A DNA stretch of 64,000 nucleotides. Origin: Sphingomonas telluris (GTDB lineage Bacteria; Pseudomonadota; Alphaproteobacteria; Sphingomonadales; Sphingomonadaceae). Position 1 is the stretch's first letter; each line of letters begins with the position of its first letter. Under the pieces are notes generated by a model, which was not told where the DNA came from, ran no database searches, and saw only the letters and a program-made list of their open reading frames with translations. The position numbers were made by a program, and so were the translations under genes. The stretch lies in assembly GCF_022568775.1 (NCBI RefSeq), contig NZ_JAKZHW010000001.1, forward strand, positions 1,798,001 through 1,862,000. Direction: 5' to 3'. Shown here piece after piece: positions 54,621 to 63,474 of the stretch.

Positions 54621-55414
54621 TCACGCGCGGCCAGCGCGGCGAGCTCCTTCACGAACTTGGCCGCGACCACTGCCGTCATGCCGTTGATGTCGCGCGTCGG
54701 ATTATATTCGACAACGTCCGCGCCGACGATCGACCCCTGGAGCCGATGGAGGACCGAGAGGATGTCGCGAACCGACAGCCCGCCCGGTTCATGGTGTGAC
54801 ACGCCGGGAGCGAATGCGGGATCGAGCGCGTCCATATCGATGCTGACGTAGAGCGGGCCTTCCGGAATCGGCACCGCCGCGGGTGCAAAGTCCCGCATCT
54901 CGACCACTTCAACGCCAAAGCGCGCCGCCTGCTCACGGCAATGGCCGTTCAGGGTCCGGATGCCCACCTGCACGAGACGGGTAGCTAGGGCGCGTTCCAT
55001 GATCCGTGCGAATGGCGAAGCGTGACTGAGCGGATCGCCTTCGAAATCGTCGTAGAGATCGGGATGGGCATCGAAGTGCAGGATGTTCACGGGGCCGTGC
55101 ACTTCGGCGACGCCGGCCACGATCGGGTAGGTGACCATATGATCGCCACCCAGGAAGATAGTCCCCGCTCCGCCCTTTGAGGCTTCCTCGGCTCCTTCGC
55201 GGATGCGGTCGAAGTCGCCGCCAGTTTCGTCGAGCGGCAGATTGCCCAGATCCTTCAACGCCAAGTCGACCCCGATCTCGATGCCCGACTCAGTCGCAAG
55301 ATTGCTGTGTTCCGACGCGAGCGCGGCGCGAATGGCTTCAGGCGCCAGCGCCGGCCCTCTCAGGAATGAGGAGTGGGAGTCCGTTGGCAGTCCCAACAGG
55401 CGAACCTTCTTCAA
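54617..55414 (-). CDS. Agmatinase/arginase family ureohydrolase
   Basis: 265 residues. The binuclear Mn motifs are complete: FLGGDHMVTYP, HFDAHPDLYDD and SIDMDALDPAFAPGVSHHEP. The family includes agmatinase, arginase and formimidoylglutamase; agmatinase is the likeliest from the motifs, but the sequence alone does not fix the substrate. Start choice: a TTG at 55412-55414 is five bases from a perfect GGAGGAGG; the GTG at 55429 overlaps that site's 5' side and has no site of its own. Confidence 0.85.
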   Translation of the reverse strand: MKKVRLLGLPTDSHSSFLRGPALAPEAIRAALASEHSNLATESGIEIGVDLALKDLGNLPLDETGGDFDRIREGAEEASKGGAGTIFLGGDHMVTYPIVAGVAEVHGPVNILHFDAHPDLYDDFEGDPLSHASPFARIMERALATRLVQVGIRTLNGHCREQAARFGVEVVEMRDFAPAAVPIPEGPLYVSIDMDALDPAFAPGVSHHEPGGLSVRDILSVLHRLQGSIVGADVVEYNPTRDINGMTAVVAAKFVKELAALAARD

Positions 55415-55659
55415 CTCTGCCTCCTCCACCTTGCAAGCGTCAGGCCGTTGCGGGCCCGCGACGATTCAACTGATTCGTGTAATCGCCCCGCCGCATAAAT
55501 CCTGTTACGGGCCCTCAACGTCGAGATACGATTCCGAAGCGTCTACACGGCCCTGTTACCTGCCCGACTGTCGGTTCCAATCAAGACGACGGCGCCGGCC
55601 CCGTCGGCCGGCATCGCACGAGGCCGACTCACCCCCCGGCCTGTCGCGGGAGGCACGCA

Positions 55660-56550
55660 ATGCCATTCATCACGACCAAAGACGGCACCAATATTTTCTA
55701 CAAGGACTGGGGCCCCAAGGACGCCCAGCCGATCGTCTTCCATCATGGCTGGCCGCTAAGCGCCGACGACTGGGATGCCCAGCTGCTCTACTTCCACGAC
55801 AAGGGTTTTCGCGTCATCGCGCACGACCGCCGCGGACATGGCCGTTCGGACCAGACGGACCATGGGAATGAGATGGACACGTACGCTTCGGATGTCACGG
55901 ACCTGGTCGCGGCACTCAATCTCAAGAATGCGATCCACGTGGGTCATTCTACCGGAGGAGGAGAAGTCGCACGCTACGTCGCTAGGGCTGAGCCCGGCCG
56001 CGTCGCCAAAGCCGTGCTGGTCGATGCCGTACCCCCGGTAATGATCAAGAAGGAGTCGAATCCTGGTGGCACGCCCATCGAAGTGTTCGACGGCTTCCGG
56101 GCGGCCTTGGCAAACAATCGCGCTCAGCTTTATCTCGATATCCCGACGGGTCCGTTTTACGGCTTCAACCGCCCGGGCGCGGTCGTGTCTGAAGGCTTGA
56201 TCCGCAACTGGTGGCGACAGGGCATGATGGGCAGTGCCAAGGCCGGGTACGAATGCATCAAAGCCTTTTCCGAAACGGACTTCACCGAGGACCTCACCAA
56301 GATCGACGTACCGGTGCTGGTGGTTCACGGCGACGATGACCAGATCGTGCCCTATGCCGATTCTGCGCCGCTCACGGTCAAGCTGCTGAAGAATGGCACG
56401 CTGAAGACCTACAAGGGGCTGCCGCACGGACTGCCATCAACACATCCGGAAATCCTTAATCCGGACATCCTGGCCTTCATCCGCGACGAGCATTTCGGCG
56501 CGGATGTTGACGAGACCCCTACACTGATCGTCGAGCCCCTTCCGGCCTGA
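55660..56550 (+). CDS. Alpha/beta hydrolase, non-haem chloroperoxidase-like
   Basis: 296 residues. FHHGWPLSADDWDAQL, HDRRGHGRSDQ and the nucleophile elbow GHSTGGGEV are typical of the cofactor-free haloperoxidase/esterase group; the acid is in VVHGDDDQIVP and the histidine in KGLPHGLPSTHPEIL. The physiological role is probably hydrolysis. GGGAGG precedes the ATG. The stop overlaps the next start (TGATG), so it is coupled to the FAD oxidoreductase. Confidence 0.88.
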   Translation: MPFITTKDGTNIFYKDWGPKDAQPIVFHHGWPLSADDWDAQLLYFHDKGFRVIAHDRRGHGRSDQTDHGNEMDTYASDVTDLVAALNLKNAIHVGHSTGGGEVARYVARAEPGRVAKAVLVDAVPPVMIKKESNPGGTPIEVFDGFRAALANNRAQLYLDIPTGPFYGFNRPGAVVSEGLIRNWWRQGMMGSAKAGYECIKAFSETDFTEDLTKIDVPVLVVHGDDDQIVPYADSAPLTVKLLKNGTLKTYKGLPHGLPSTHPEILNPDILAFIRDEHFGADVDETPTLIVEPLPA

Positions 56551-58238
56551 TGAGCGACAGTAGTCAGCAGGAGCTGATCGCCACGCGCGGGGCGCAGATG
56601 TTCCCGCGCCTGTCGGACGAAGAGCTTGCGCGGCTCTCCAAATTTGGGGAGCCGCGCAGCTTCCGTGCGGGCGAGATGGTGGCGCAGGTCGGCGCCGTCG
56701 GGCCCGGCCTGATGCTCATCATGTCGGGCGAGGTCGAGGTCACCCAGCACGATCACAAGGCCGCTGGCTCGCATATCGTCACGCACGAGCGCGGCAACTT
56801 CATGGGCGAATTGGCTCAGCTGTCCGGACGGCCACAATTGGTGGACGCCAAGGCGCTGAGCGACGTCGAAGGCGTAGCGATTTCGCCCGACCGTCTTCGC
56901 GCCCTCCTGATCGCCGAGGCGGATTTGGGCGAGCGGATCATGCGCGCCCTGATCCTGCGCCGGATGGGGCTGATTGCCTCAGGCGCGGGGCCGGTCATCA
57001 TCGGCGACGAAGGCAATGCGGACGTTCTGCGCCTGGTCAATTTCCTGCGCCGCAACGGCCATCCGTATCAGCGCCTCGATCCAGTTCACGACAATTGCGC
57101 GCGCACCCTGGTCGAGAAATTCCAGGTGACGGCCGGCGAACTGCCCATCGTCCTGTGCACGGATGGCAAGCTGATCCGGAACCCAAGCGAGCACCAGCTT
57201 GCGCGTTGCGTAGGGCTGCTCGGCCCGATCGATCCGGACAAGGTCTATGACGTCGTGGTCGTGGGCTCAGGCCCCGCGGGGCTGGCGACCGCCGTCTACG
57301 CCGGTTCGGAAGGGCTTTCCGTTCTCGCCATCGATTGCCGCTCCTTCGGCGGACAGGCGGGAGCGTCGGCGCGGATCGAGAACTATCTAGGGTTCCCGAC
57401 CGGCATTTCCGGCATGGCTCTGATGGGCCGCGCCTTCAGCCAGTCGCAGAAGTTCGGGGTCGAAATCGCCATCCCCGACGAAGCCGTGAAGCTCGAATGC
57501 GGCAACGACCCGTGCCACCTGCAGCTGGGGACGGGAGAACGCATCCAAGCCCGCGCCGTCGTTCTGGCGACCGGCGCGCGGTACCGGCGTCTTGGCGTCG
57601 AGCGGCTAGACGAGTTCGAGGGAACGTCGGTTCATTACTGGGCCTCGCCGCTTGAAGCCGACCTTTGCGCGGGACATGATGTCGCTTTGGTGGGCGGCGG
57701 TAATAGCGCGGGCCAGGCCACCGTGTTTCTCGCCGGTCGAGCAAAGCACGTGACGGTCCTCGCGCGGCGGCCGCTGAGCGAGACGATGTCGCAATATCTG
57801 ATCGAGCGGATCGAGAGCCTTTCTAACGTCGATGTCGTGATCGGCTGCGAGATCAGCGAGCTCACCGGGTCGGATGGAGCGCTCGAGAGCATCCGCTGGC
57901 GCGAGCGGTCGACAGGCGCAGAGGTGGCGCGCCCCGCGCGCTATCTCTTCTCCTTCATTGGTGCCGAGCCGAACACGGACTGGTTGGCGGGAACGGGTAT
58001 CAAGCTTGACGAGCGGGGCTTCGTCCTGACCGATGCAAACGCGGGTGAAGACAGGTTGCCGCTGGAGACGAGCCGAAGCGGAATCTTCGCCGTGGGCGAC
58101 GTACGCTCCGGGTCAGTAAAGCGCGTCGCAGCCTCGGTCGGGGACGGCGCGGCCGTCGTTGCGTCGATCCATCGCTACCTCGCGCGGGAACCGGCTCAGC
58201 CGGTCATCCAGCAGCCGAACCTGATCCCCGCTCAGTAG
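56550..58238 (+). CDS. Fusion of cNMP-binding, thioredoxin-like and thioredoxin-reductase-like domains
   Basis: 562 residues in three parts. Residues about 10-140 are a cyclic-nucleotide-binding domain (FRAGEMVAQVGAVGPGLMLI, FMGELAQLSG). About 145-225 are thioredoxin/glutaredoxin-like (PVIIGDEGNADVLRLVNFLR, PIVLCTDGKLIRNPSEHQL). About 230-545 are an FAD/NAD(P) oxidoreductase of the TrxR fold (VVVGSGPAGLATAVYAGSEG, FGGQAGASARIENYLGFP, ALVGGGNSAGQATVFLAG, GIFAVGDVRSG). The TrxR CxxC is replaced by YWASPLEA, and no CxxC is seen in the Trx-like part. Likely an electron-transfer or sensory flavoprotein; role unknown. Confidence 0.85.
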   Translation: MSDSSQQELIATRGAQMFPRLSDEELARLSKFGEPRSFRAGEMVAQVGAVGPGLMLIMSGEVEVTQHDHKAAGSHIVTHERGNFMGELAQLSGRPQLVDAKALSDVEGVAISPDRLRALLIAEADLGERIMRALILRRMGLIASGAGPVIIGDEGNADVLRLVNFLRRNGHPYQRLDPVHDNCARTLVEKFQVTAGELPIVLCTDGKLIRNPSEHQLARCVGLLGPIDPDKVYDVVVVGSGPAGLATAVYAGSEGLSVLAIDCRSFGGQAGASARIENYLGFPTGISGMALMGRAFSQSQKFGVEIAIPDEAVKLECGNDPCHLQLGTGERIQARAVVLATGARYRRLGVERLDEFEGTSVHYWASPLEADLCAGHDVALVGGGNSAGQATVFLAGRAKHVTVLARRPLSETMSQYLIERIESLSNVDVVIGCEISELTGSDGALESIRWRERSTGAEVARPARYLFSFIGAEPNTDWLAGTGIKLDERGFVLTDANAGEDRLPLETSRSGIFAVGDVRSGSVKRVAASVGDGAAVVASIHRYLAREPAQPVIQQPNLIPAQ

Positions 58239-58241
58239 GGG

Positions 58242-58808
58242 TCAGGCCCCCGTCTGAACGCAGAGAACGTCGGCGAGGACGGGCTGGCCCTTGGCCATCT
58301 CGACCATTTGGTGCGCCGAGCCCTGCCAGCCCCGCGAGCGGCAGAACTCGTCGGCCCGCGCCGATCCGGCGTCCGGAGTGCCGCCCGGCACAGCGATGCG
58401 ATTGCCGTTCTCGACGGGAGCGACGAAATATTCGCTGGCGACGCCGCGAAGTGACTGCTCGGTGAGCGTTCCCGGCGGTAGCACCGTCCCGCGCTTGGCG
58501 ACGGCCATCCCGCCCGGCCGCGCGGAGCGGACACTGAGCGCAATCGTCGGCTCGGACTTGTTGAGCGTCTTGCAGCCAGTGAAGGTATTGCCGTTGCAGA
58601 AGTCCCAGGCCTTGCCCTCGGGCAGCTTCACACTCTTCACCACAAAGGGGATCTTTAGGTCCTTGGTCGGGCCGTGGATCGTTCGGCTGGAGCCCTGAAA
58701 ATTGCCCTTGCTGTAGAGGACAGCCTCGTTGGTCTCGTCCTGGGCGGAAGCGGTGGAAGCAAGCAGGCCCGCGAAGACAGCCGCACCGACGATCGACTTC
58801 CGCAACAT
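58242..58808 (-). CDS. Secreted beta/gamma-crystallin-like protein
   Basis: 188 residues. A signal peptide ends near residue 22 (FAGLLASTASAQ). AVLYSKGNFQGSSRTI followed by VKSVKLPEGKAWDFCNGNTF and TGCKTLNKS is the beta/gamma-crystallin (or peptidase-inhibitor I36) strand pattern, with two cysteines in the loop. The C-terminal half is not recognised. I chose the ATG at 58806-58808 after GGGGG; earlier starts run through the signal peptide. Confidence 0.75.
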   Translation of the reverse strand: MLRKSIVGAAVFAGLLASTASAQDETNEAVLYSKGNFQGSSRTIHGPTKDLKIPFVVKSVKLPEGKAWDFCNGNTFTGCKTLNKSEPTIALSVRSARPGGMAVAKRGTVLPPGTLTEQSLRGVASEYFVAPVENGNRIAVPGGTPDAGSARADEFCRSRGWQGSAHQMVEMAKGQPVLADVLCVQTGA

Positions 58809-58878
58809 GTGCATTCCCCCCTGTTGGACGCACGAACCTTGGATGAACAGTGTCGGGCAAACAAGCGCCAAAGGTGGC

Positions 58879-59259
58879 TCAGCCCCAAGTCGCCGCGTCG
58901 TCAGGAAAGCCGTCGCGCTGGACCCGGACGACACAAAAGCGCTGACCCGAGGGCGCACGCATCACGACCCAGCGCTCCATGCGCTTGTCGACCGTGGCGC
59001 CGAGCTTTTCCAGCCGTGCGATCTCCGCGGGAATGTCGTCGGTCTCGATATCGACGTGGATACGGCTTTCATGGTCGACGCGCTGGATCTGCACAGCAAT
59101 TTCGCCGGGACGGTCCTCCAGCATGACGTAGTTGCCGCGCGTGCCCGGATGATCGCGATTGATCGGCCGTCCTAGCGCTTCGGCCCAGAAGCGCGCTGCG
59201 GCGTCGATATCCTCGACGTTGCAGTCGATCAGAATGCCGTTGATGCGCGACCGGTGCAC
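58879..59259 (-). CDS. VOC-family (glyoxalase-like) protein
   Basis: 126 residues with a single VOC module pair: INGILIDCNVEDIDAAARFWAEALGR, YVMLEDRPGEIAVQIQRV, RIHVDIETDDIPAEIARLEKLGA and the ending MRAPSGQRFCVVRVQRDGF, close to the Glyoxalase_6 group. Function unknown. The GTG at 59257-59259 has an ACGGAG eight bases before it; a GTG at 59292 is an alternative with a weak site. Confidence 0.82.
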   Translation of the reverse strand: MHRSRINGILIDCNVEDIDAAARFWAEALGRPINRDHPGTRGNYVMLEDRPGEIAVQIQRVDHESRIHVDIETDDIPAEIARLEKLGATVDKRMERWVVMRAPSGQRFCVVRVQRDGFPDDAATWG

Positions 59260-59317
59260 TTCGTCTACTCCGTTCCCGAGTGAAGGGTCCACCTGTCCCC
59301 CGGACAGGCGGCTGCCT

Positions 59318-60877
59318 TCACTCCCACTCGATCGTGCCCGGCGGCTTCGACGTATAGTCGTAGACCACGCGGTTGATGCCCTGCACTTCGTTGACGATGC
59401 GGGTCGCGACGCGGCTCAGGAAGGCGGCGTCGAACGGGTAGATGTCGGCGGTCATGCCGTCGACCGAAGTGACCGCCCGGAGCGCGCAGACGTAATCGTA
59501 AGTGCGGAAGTCACCCATCACGCCGACGGTGCGGACCGGAAGCAGGACCGCGAACGCCTGCCAGATGGCGTCGTAGAGGCCGGCATTGCGGATCTCCTCG
59601 AGGTAGATCGTGTCCGCTTTGCGGAGGATGTCGCACTTCTCCTTCGTCACCTCGCCGGGGATGCGGATGGCAAGACCCGGGCCGGGGAACGGGTGGCGGC
59701 CGACGAAAGCCTCGGGCAGACCAAGCTCGCGGCCAAGCTCGCGGACCTCATCCTTGAACAACTCGCGGAGCGGCTCGACCAGCTTCATGTTCATCCGCTC
59801 GGGAAGGCCGCCGACATTGTGGTGGCTCTTGATCGTGACGCTCGGACCGCCGGTGAAGCTGACACTCTCGATGACGTCGGGGTAGAGCGTGCCTTGAGCA
59901 AGGAAGTCGGCGCCGCCGATCTTCTTCGCTTCCGCCTCGAAAACGTTGATGAACTCGGCGCCGATGAACTTGCGCTTCTTTTCGGGGTCGCTGACGCCGT
60001 GCAAGCCGCCAAGGAAGTCGCGGCTGGCGTCCACGTGGACGAGCGGGATGTTGTAGCTGTTGCGGAACAGGGAGACGACCTGCTCCGCCTCCCCTGCCCG
60101 CATCAGGCCGTGGTCGACGAACACGCAGGTCAGCTGCTCGCCCACCGCCTCATGGATGAGAACCGCAGCGACCGCGCTGTCGACGCCGCCGGACAGGCCG
60201 CAAATGACGCGGCCGTTGCCGACCTGCTCGCGGATGTCGGCGATCTTGGCCTCGCGGAAGCTGGCCATCGTCCAGTCGCCCGAGCAGCCGCAGACGTGCC
60301 GCACGAAGTTCGCCAGCAGCTTCCCACCGTCGGGGGTATGCACGACCTCCGGGTGGAACATCAGCGAATAGCGCTTCGCCTCTTCGTTGGTGGCGATCGC
60401 GAACGGCGCACCCTCGGAGCGGGCTACGACCTCGAAGCCGGGAGCGAGCTCGTCGACGCGATCGCCGTGGCTCATCCAGACCTGGTGCTTCTCTCCGACG
60501 TGCCACAGCCCATCGAACAATGCGGACGGCGAGACGATCTCGATGAAGGCGCGTCCGAATTCCTTCTGGTCGGACGTGACGACCCTGCCCCCGAGCTGCT
60601 GGTGAAGTGTCTGCTGGCCGTAGCAGATGCCGAGCAGCGGAAGGCCGCTGTCGAACATGACCTGGGGAGCGCGCGGGCTTTCCGCATCGATCACCGAGGC
60701 TGGGCCGCCGGAGAAGATGATCCCCTTCGGGTTCAGGCGGTGAAACGCCTCCTCGGCTGCGTTGAACGGGGCGATTTCGGAATAGACGCCGGCTTCGCGG
60801 ATGCGGCGCGCGATGAGCTGCGTCACCTGGCTGCCGAAGTCGACGATGAGGATGGATTCGGTGGGCTGGACCGTCAT
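59318..60877 (-). CDS. guaA: GMP synthase (glutamine-hydrolysing)
   Basis: 519 residues. The glutamine amidotransferase domain has the nucleophile Cys85 in GICYGQQTL; the ATP-pyrophosphatase domain has [18 protein letters not shown], and the C-terminal dimerisation domain ends KPPGTIEWE. It makes GMP from XMP. Its promoter lies in the 91 bases it shares with the divergent arsR gene. Confidence 0.97.
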   Translation of the reverse strand: MTVQPTESILIVDFGSQVTQLIARRIREAGVYSEIAPFNAAEEAFHRLNPKGIIFSGGPASVIDAESPRAPQVMFDSGLPLLGICYGQQTLHQQLGGRVVTSDQKEFGRAFIEIVSPSALFDGLWHVGEKHQVWMSHGDRVDELAPGFEVVARSEGAPFAIATNEEAKRYSLMFHPEVVHTPDGGKLLANFVRHVCGCSGDWTMASFREAKIADIREQVGNGRVICGLSGGVDSAVAAVLIHEAVGEQLTCVFVDHGLMRAGEAEQVVSLFRNSYNIPLVHVDASRDFLGGLHGVSDPEKKRKFIGAEFINVFEAEAKKIGGADFLAQGTLYPDVIESVSFTGGPSVTIKSHHNVGGLPERMNMKLVEPLRELFKDEVRELGRELGLPEAFVGRHPFPGPGLAIRIPGEVTKEKCDILRKADTIYLEEIRNAGLYDAIWQAFAVLLPVRTVGVMGDFRTYDYVCALRAVTSVDGMTADIYPFDAAFLSRVATRIVNEVQGINRVVYDYTSKPPGTIEWE

Positions 60878-60912
60878 GGCGAGCCGATAGGGACCAAGGC
60901 CGCGCGAGTAAA

Positions 60913-60930
60913 GTTAAGCCGTTGCTTAAC
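60913..60930 (+). promoter_or_regulatory. ArsR operator 1, perfect palindrome
   Basis: GTTAAGC-CGTT-GCTTAAC. It contains TTAAG-N6-CTTAA, the same core as operator 2 at 60961-60976. It lies 39 bases upstream of the arsR ATG and about 36 bases upstream of the divergent guaA ATG, so it could also touch guaA transcription. Confidence 0.65.
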
Positions 60931-60960
60931 TGTCTTGCAATGCCTGTCGCACGGAGATAC

Positions 60961-60976
60961 TTAAGTGCATGCTTAA
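60961..60976 (+). promoter_or_regulatory. ArsR operator 2, over the arsR start codon
   Basis: TTAAG-TGCATG-CTTAA, the same core spacing as operator 1, 47 bases downstream of it. It covers the ATG at 60969-60971. A repressor bound here would block transcription initiation or early elongation. Confidence 0.65.
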
Positions 60977-61313
60977 CGATTCGAGCACTCTTGATCGCAC
61001 CTTTCAGGCGCTGGCGGATCCGGTCCGGCGCGGGATGCTCGCACGCCTCAGCCGCGGCCCGGCTTCCGTGTCAGAGCTCGCGCGCCCGCTCCCGATCAGC
61101 CTTCCGGCCGTCATGCAGCATCTGAAGTCGCTCGAAGAGAGCGGCCTCGTGCGCTCGGAGAAGAAGGGCCGGGTGCGCACGGTGCAGCTCGAGGCGAACA
61201 CTCTGTCCGCCGCCGAGAGCTGGATCGCCGAGCGGCGCAGCGAATGGGAAGCGCAGCTCGACCGGTTCGAGACCTATCTTTCAACCCTGAAGAACGATGG
61301 AGAAACGCAGTGA
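60969..61313 (+). CDS. ArsR-family transcriptional repressor
   Basis: 114 residues. TFQALADPVRRGMLARLSRGPASVSELARPL and SLPAVMQHLKSLEESGLVRSEKKGR form the winged helix of the ArsR group that precedes SRPBCC genes. No metal-binding cysteine box (CxCxxC) is present, so it is not an arsenic or cadmium sensor of the classical sort. Two TTAAG-N6-CTTAA operators lie upstream, one over the start. The next gene starts in a GTGA with its stop. Confidence 0.9.
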   Translation: MLNDSSTLDRTFQALADPVRRGMLARLSRGPASVSELARPLPISLPAVMQHLKSLEESGLVRSEKKGRVRTVQLEANTLSAAESWIAERRSEWEAQLDRFETYLSTLKNDGETQ

Positions 61314-61807
61314 CCAATGAGAATGACCTGGTCCTGGAACGCACGCTCGACGCTCCGATCGACCTGGTCTGGGCCGCCTACACCGACCCGGAACATCTCA
61401 AGCAGTGGTTCGCGCCGAAGCCGTACCAGATCACGGAATGCGAACTCGATCTTCGTCCGGGCGGCATCTTCCGCATCCGGATGGTCGGACCGGACAATTT
61501 CGATACCGGCCACGGCACGGCCGGCTGCGTGCTGGAAGTCGACAATGGCAAGAAGCTGGCCTGGACCAGCGCGCTGGGGCCCGGATACCGGCCTAACGAG
61601 ATGGGCGAGGGATGCGAATCCTTTCCGATGACGGCCATCGTCACTTTCGAGGACGCCGGCAACGGCAAGACCGCCTATCGCGCTGTCGCCCTGCACAAGG
61701 ACGCAAAGGACAAGGAAGCGCACGAGCAAATGGGCTTCCACGACGGCTGGGGCACCGTGGCGGGCCAGCTCGAGCAATATGCGAAGACGCTCCGGGTCAA
61801 CGCCTGA
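61310..61807 (+). CDS. SRPBCC/AHSA1 family protein
   Basis: 165 residues with the START-like fold: LVLERTLDAPIDLVWAAYTD, HLKQWFAPKPYQITECELDL, GGIFRIRM and the ending GWGTVAGQLEQYAKTL. The ArsR-SRPBCC pairing is common, and the SRPBCC protein may bind a small hydrophobic ligand that releases the repressor; the ligand is unknown. Start is the GTG that overlaps the arsR stop. Confidence 0.88.
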   Translation: MTNENDLVLERTLDAPIDLVWAAYTDPEHLKQWFAPKPYQITECELDLRPGGIFRIRMVGPDNFDTGHGTAGCVLEVDNGKKLAWTSALGPGYRPNEMGEGCESFPMTAIVTFEDAGNGKTAYRAVALHKDAKDKEAHEQMGFHDGWGTVAGQLEQYAKTLRVNA

Positions 61808-61815
61808 CAAAGAAA

Positions 61816-61843
61816 TGCGCCGGGACCTTTCGATCCCGGCGCA
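61816..61843. terminator. Bidirectional terminator between convergent genes
   Basis: TGCGCCGGGA (61816-61825) and TCCCGGCGCA (61834-61843) are a perfect ten-pair stem with an eight-base loop. A pyrimidine run CTCTTCT follows on the plus strand, and TTTCTTTG follows on the minus strand, so it can end both the SRPBCC gene and the Gly/Tyr-rich gene. Confidence 0.75.
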
Positions 61844-61867
61844 CTCTTCTCCACCCGTAAGGCGGAA

Positions 61868-62425
61868 CTAGCGGCGATAGCCGTACGCGTAGTTGTTACG
61901 GTCGAGATCGATGTCCCGGATGTAACCGCGATAGTCGATATTGCACTTGAAGCTCAGCTCACCCTGCGGCTGGTAATTGCCGTAGCCGCCGCCATAGGGA
62001 TTGCCGCCGTAGCCGGCGCCATACGCGTTCGCCGTAGCGAGGCCGCGGACGCGAAGGCCGCTCGAACGCCGCTCAACCGAGGTGACGCCGAGGACACGGC
62101 CCTGGCCTTGTCCGTAACCGGAGGCGCCGTAAGCTCCGTATCCGTAGGGCGAACCGTAGCGGGAATAGCCGTAGTCGCGATCGATACGCTGCTGGACGGC
62201 CGCCGCACAACGGTCGACCATCACGCGGTCGTTGCCGGCGGTGTTGTAGCCGCTGTAGCCGTAACCGCCGTACTGACCGCCACCGAGCACCTGGCTGATC
62301 ACCTGACCGATGCCCCCGGTACCGTAGCCCGGATAACCGGGATAATATTGTGCAGCTGCCGGTGCGGCGCTCGCCAAAGCGGCCAAACCAACGCCACCCG
62401 CCACAAACTTTGTAACAGCCTTCAT
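61868..62425 (-). CDS. Secreted Gly/Tyr-rich protein of unknown function
   Basis: 185 residues. A signal peptide ends near residue 25 (ASAAPAAAQ). The middle is low-complexity, with many Tyr-Gly and Pro-Gly-Tyr units (YYPGYPGYGTGG, SGYGQGQGR, YGGNPYGGGYG), and the C-terminus is FKCNIDYRGYIRDIDLDRN. It holds a CAAAVQQRI segment and a late FKC; the two cysteines may pair. Sphingomonad-type protein; role unknown. AAGGAGCAAGGCC precedes the ATG. Confidence 0.72.
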   Translation of the reverse strand: MKAVTKFVAGGVGLAALASAAPAAAQYYPGYPGYGTGGIGQVISQVLGGGQYGGYGYSGYNTAGNDRVMVDRCAAAVQQRIDRDYGYSRYGSPYGYGAYGASGYGQGQGRVLGVTSVERRSSGLRVRGLATANAYGAGYGGNPYGGGYGNYQPQGELSFKCNIDYRGYIRDIDLDRNNYAYGYRR

Positions 62426-62543
62426 GGCCTTGCTCCTTACCTGTTCGTGCTTGACCGCTTAAACGCATGGCAAGCTCACAGGCTTCCTAAGCCCTCTGCA
62501 ATGGCGCGCGGCTGAATGGGCCGTTTGCTGGCGTTCAGCTACG

Positions 62544-63269
62544 TTAACGGCGAAGGTGGAGGTAGCCGGGGTCGAAGTCGGCATATGCGGCGAGCCGCTT
62601 GAAATCGTGGATGAAAAGCCGGCCGTTCTTGTGCTCGACCATGTTTGTTTCCCGCAGCGACTGGAGCGTGCGGTTCACGTGGACCCCAGTGAGGCCCAGC
62701 GCGTCGGCCAGCATTTCCTGCGTCACGGGCATTTCACAGCTTTCCCCGTCGTTGAGACCAACGGCACACGAGCGGACGAAGATTTCGCAAAAGAGATGCG
62801 CCATGCGCGCGTCAGCCGTCAGCCGGCTGTTGCGCGTCAGCCATTCGCGGAAGATCGCGGACTGGACCAGGCTTTCGCGCCAGATGAGCGAGCGGATGTT
62901 CGGCCGGCGCTCCATCAGCTCATGCAGGTCGGTATGGAGAACAAGGCAGACGTCACTTGGGACGACCGCGCAAAGCGTACTCTGCACCTTCTCGATGTGT
63001 AGCGTCTCGAGGCTCGGCGCATCTGTTGGAATATAGAACGACTGGATCTGCCGCAGGCCGTCACGGCGGCTGCCGTAGCGCTGCAAAAAGCCGCGCAGGA
63101 CGACCACCGACCACTTCGGAGCGTCACCGGGCTTCAATATATCTTCGTGGCGCTTCAGCGATCGAACTTCGCCACCGAGCCCGAGGATCGCATCCGCGTC
63201 CTCATTCGAAACCTGGCCGATGATGGAAAGATGACTGAGCAGCGCTTCGCCGATTGCTCGGTCATTCAT
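62544..63269 (-). CDS. Crp/Fnr-family transcriptional regulator
   Basis: 241 residues. The N-terminal cNMP-like domain (about 15-130) has LKRHEDILKPGDAPKWSVVV, and the C-terminal HTH has VTQEMLADALGLTGVHVNRT. No cysteine cluster of the Fnr type is visible at the N-terminus, so it is not an oxygen-sensing Fnr; its ligand is unknown. I chose the ATG at 63267-63269 over a start 16 codons further upstream. Divergent from another Crp/Fnr gene. Confidence 0.85.
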   Translation of the reverse strand: MNDRAIGEALLSHLSIIGQVSNEDADAILGLGGEVRSLKRHEDILKPGDAPKWSVVVLRGFLQRYGSRRDGLRQIQSFYIPTDAPSLETLHIEKVQSTLCAVVPSDVCLVLHTDLHELMERRPNIRSLIWRESLVQSAIFREWLTRNSRLTADARMAHLFCEIFVRSCAVGLNDGESCEMPVTQEMLADALGLTGVHVNRTLQSLRETNMVEHKNGRLFIHDFKRLAAYADFDPGYLHLRR

Positions 63270-63474
63270 CCGCGGTTGGCCCCGGGCCCCGGCATACCCA
63301 ACAGACTCTCGATACACGCAACTTGGTTTGGCATGACGCCCCTCCCCGACCGATACGGGACTTAGACGCGGCTGGAATCGCGAGCATTAACAAAGGCTAG
63401 GAGTCCGAATTTTGGCGGAGGTGCCTCGCAGGTCATGTCGGATGGTGCGCCGCCCTGTGTAACAATGTACAATG

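Noticed and set aside
56550..58238. Ordinary thioredoxin reductase
   Set aside because: The CxxC between the FAD and NADPH parts is missing, and extra N-terminal domains are present.
59159..60964. 601-codon open frame on the plus strand
   Set aside because: It is opposite guaA and the VOC gene; guaA is beyond doubt, and the frame shows no motif.
60914..60976. CtrA binding sites (TTAA-N7-TTAA) upstream of arsR
   Set aside because: The spacing between TTAA units is eight in both copies, not seven, and the motif is a true palindrome, so ArsR operators fit better.
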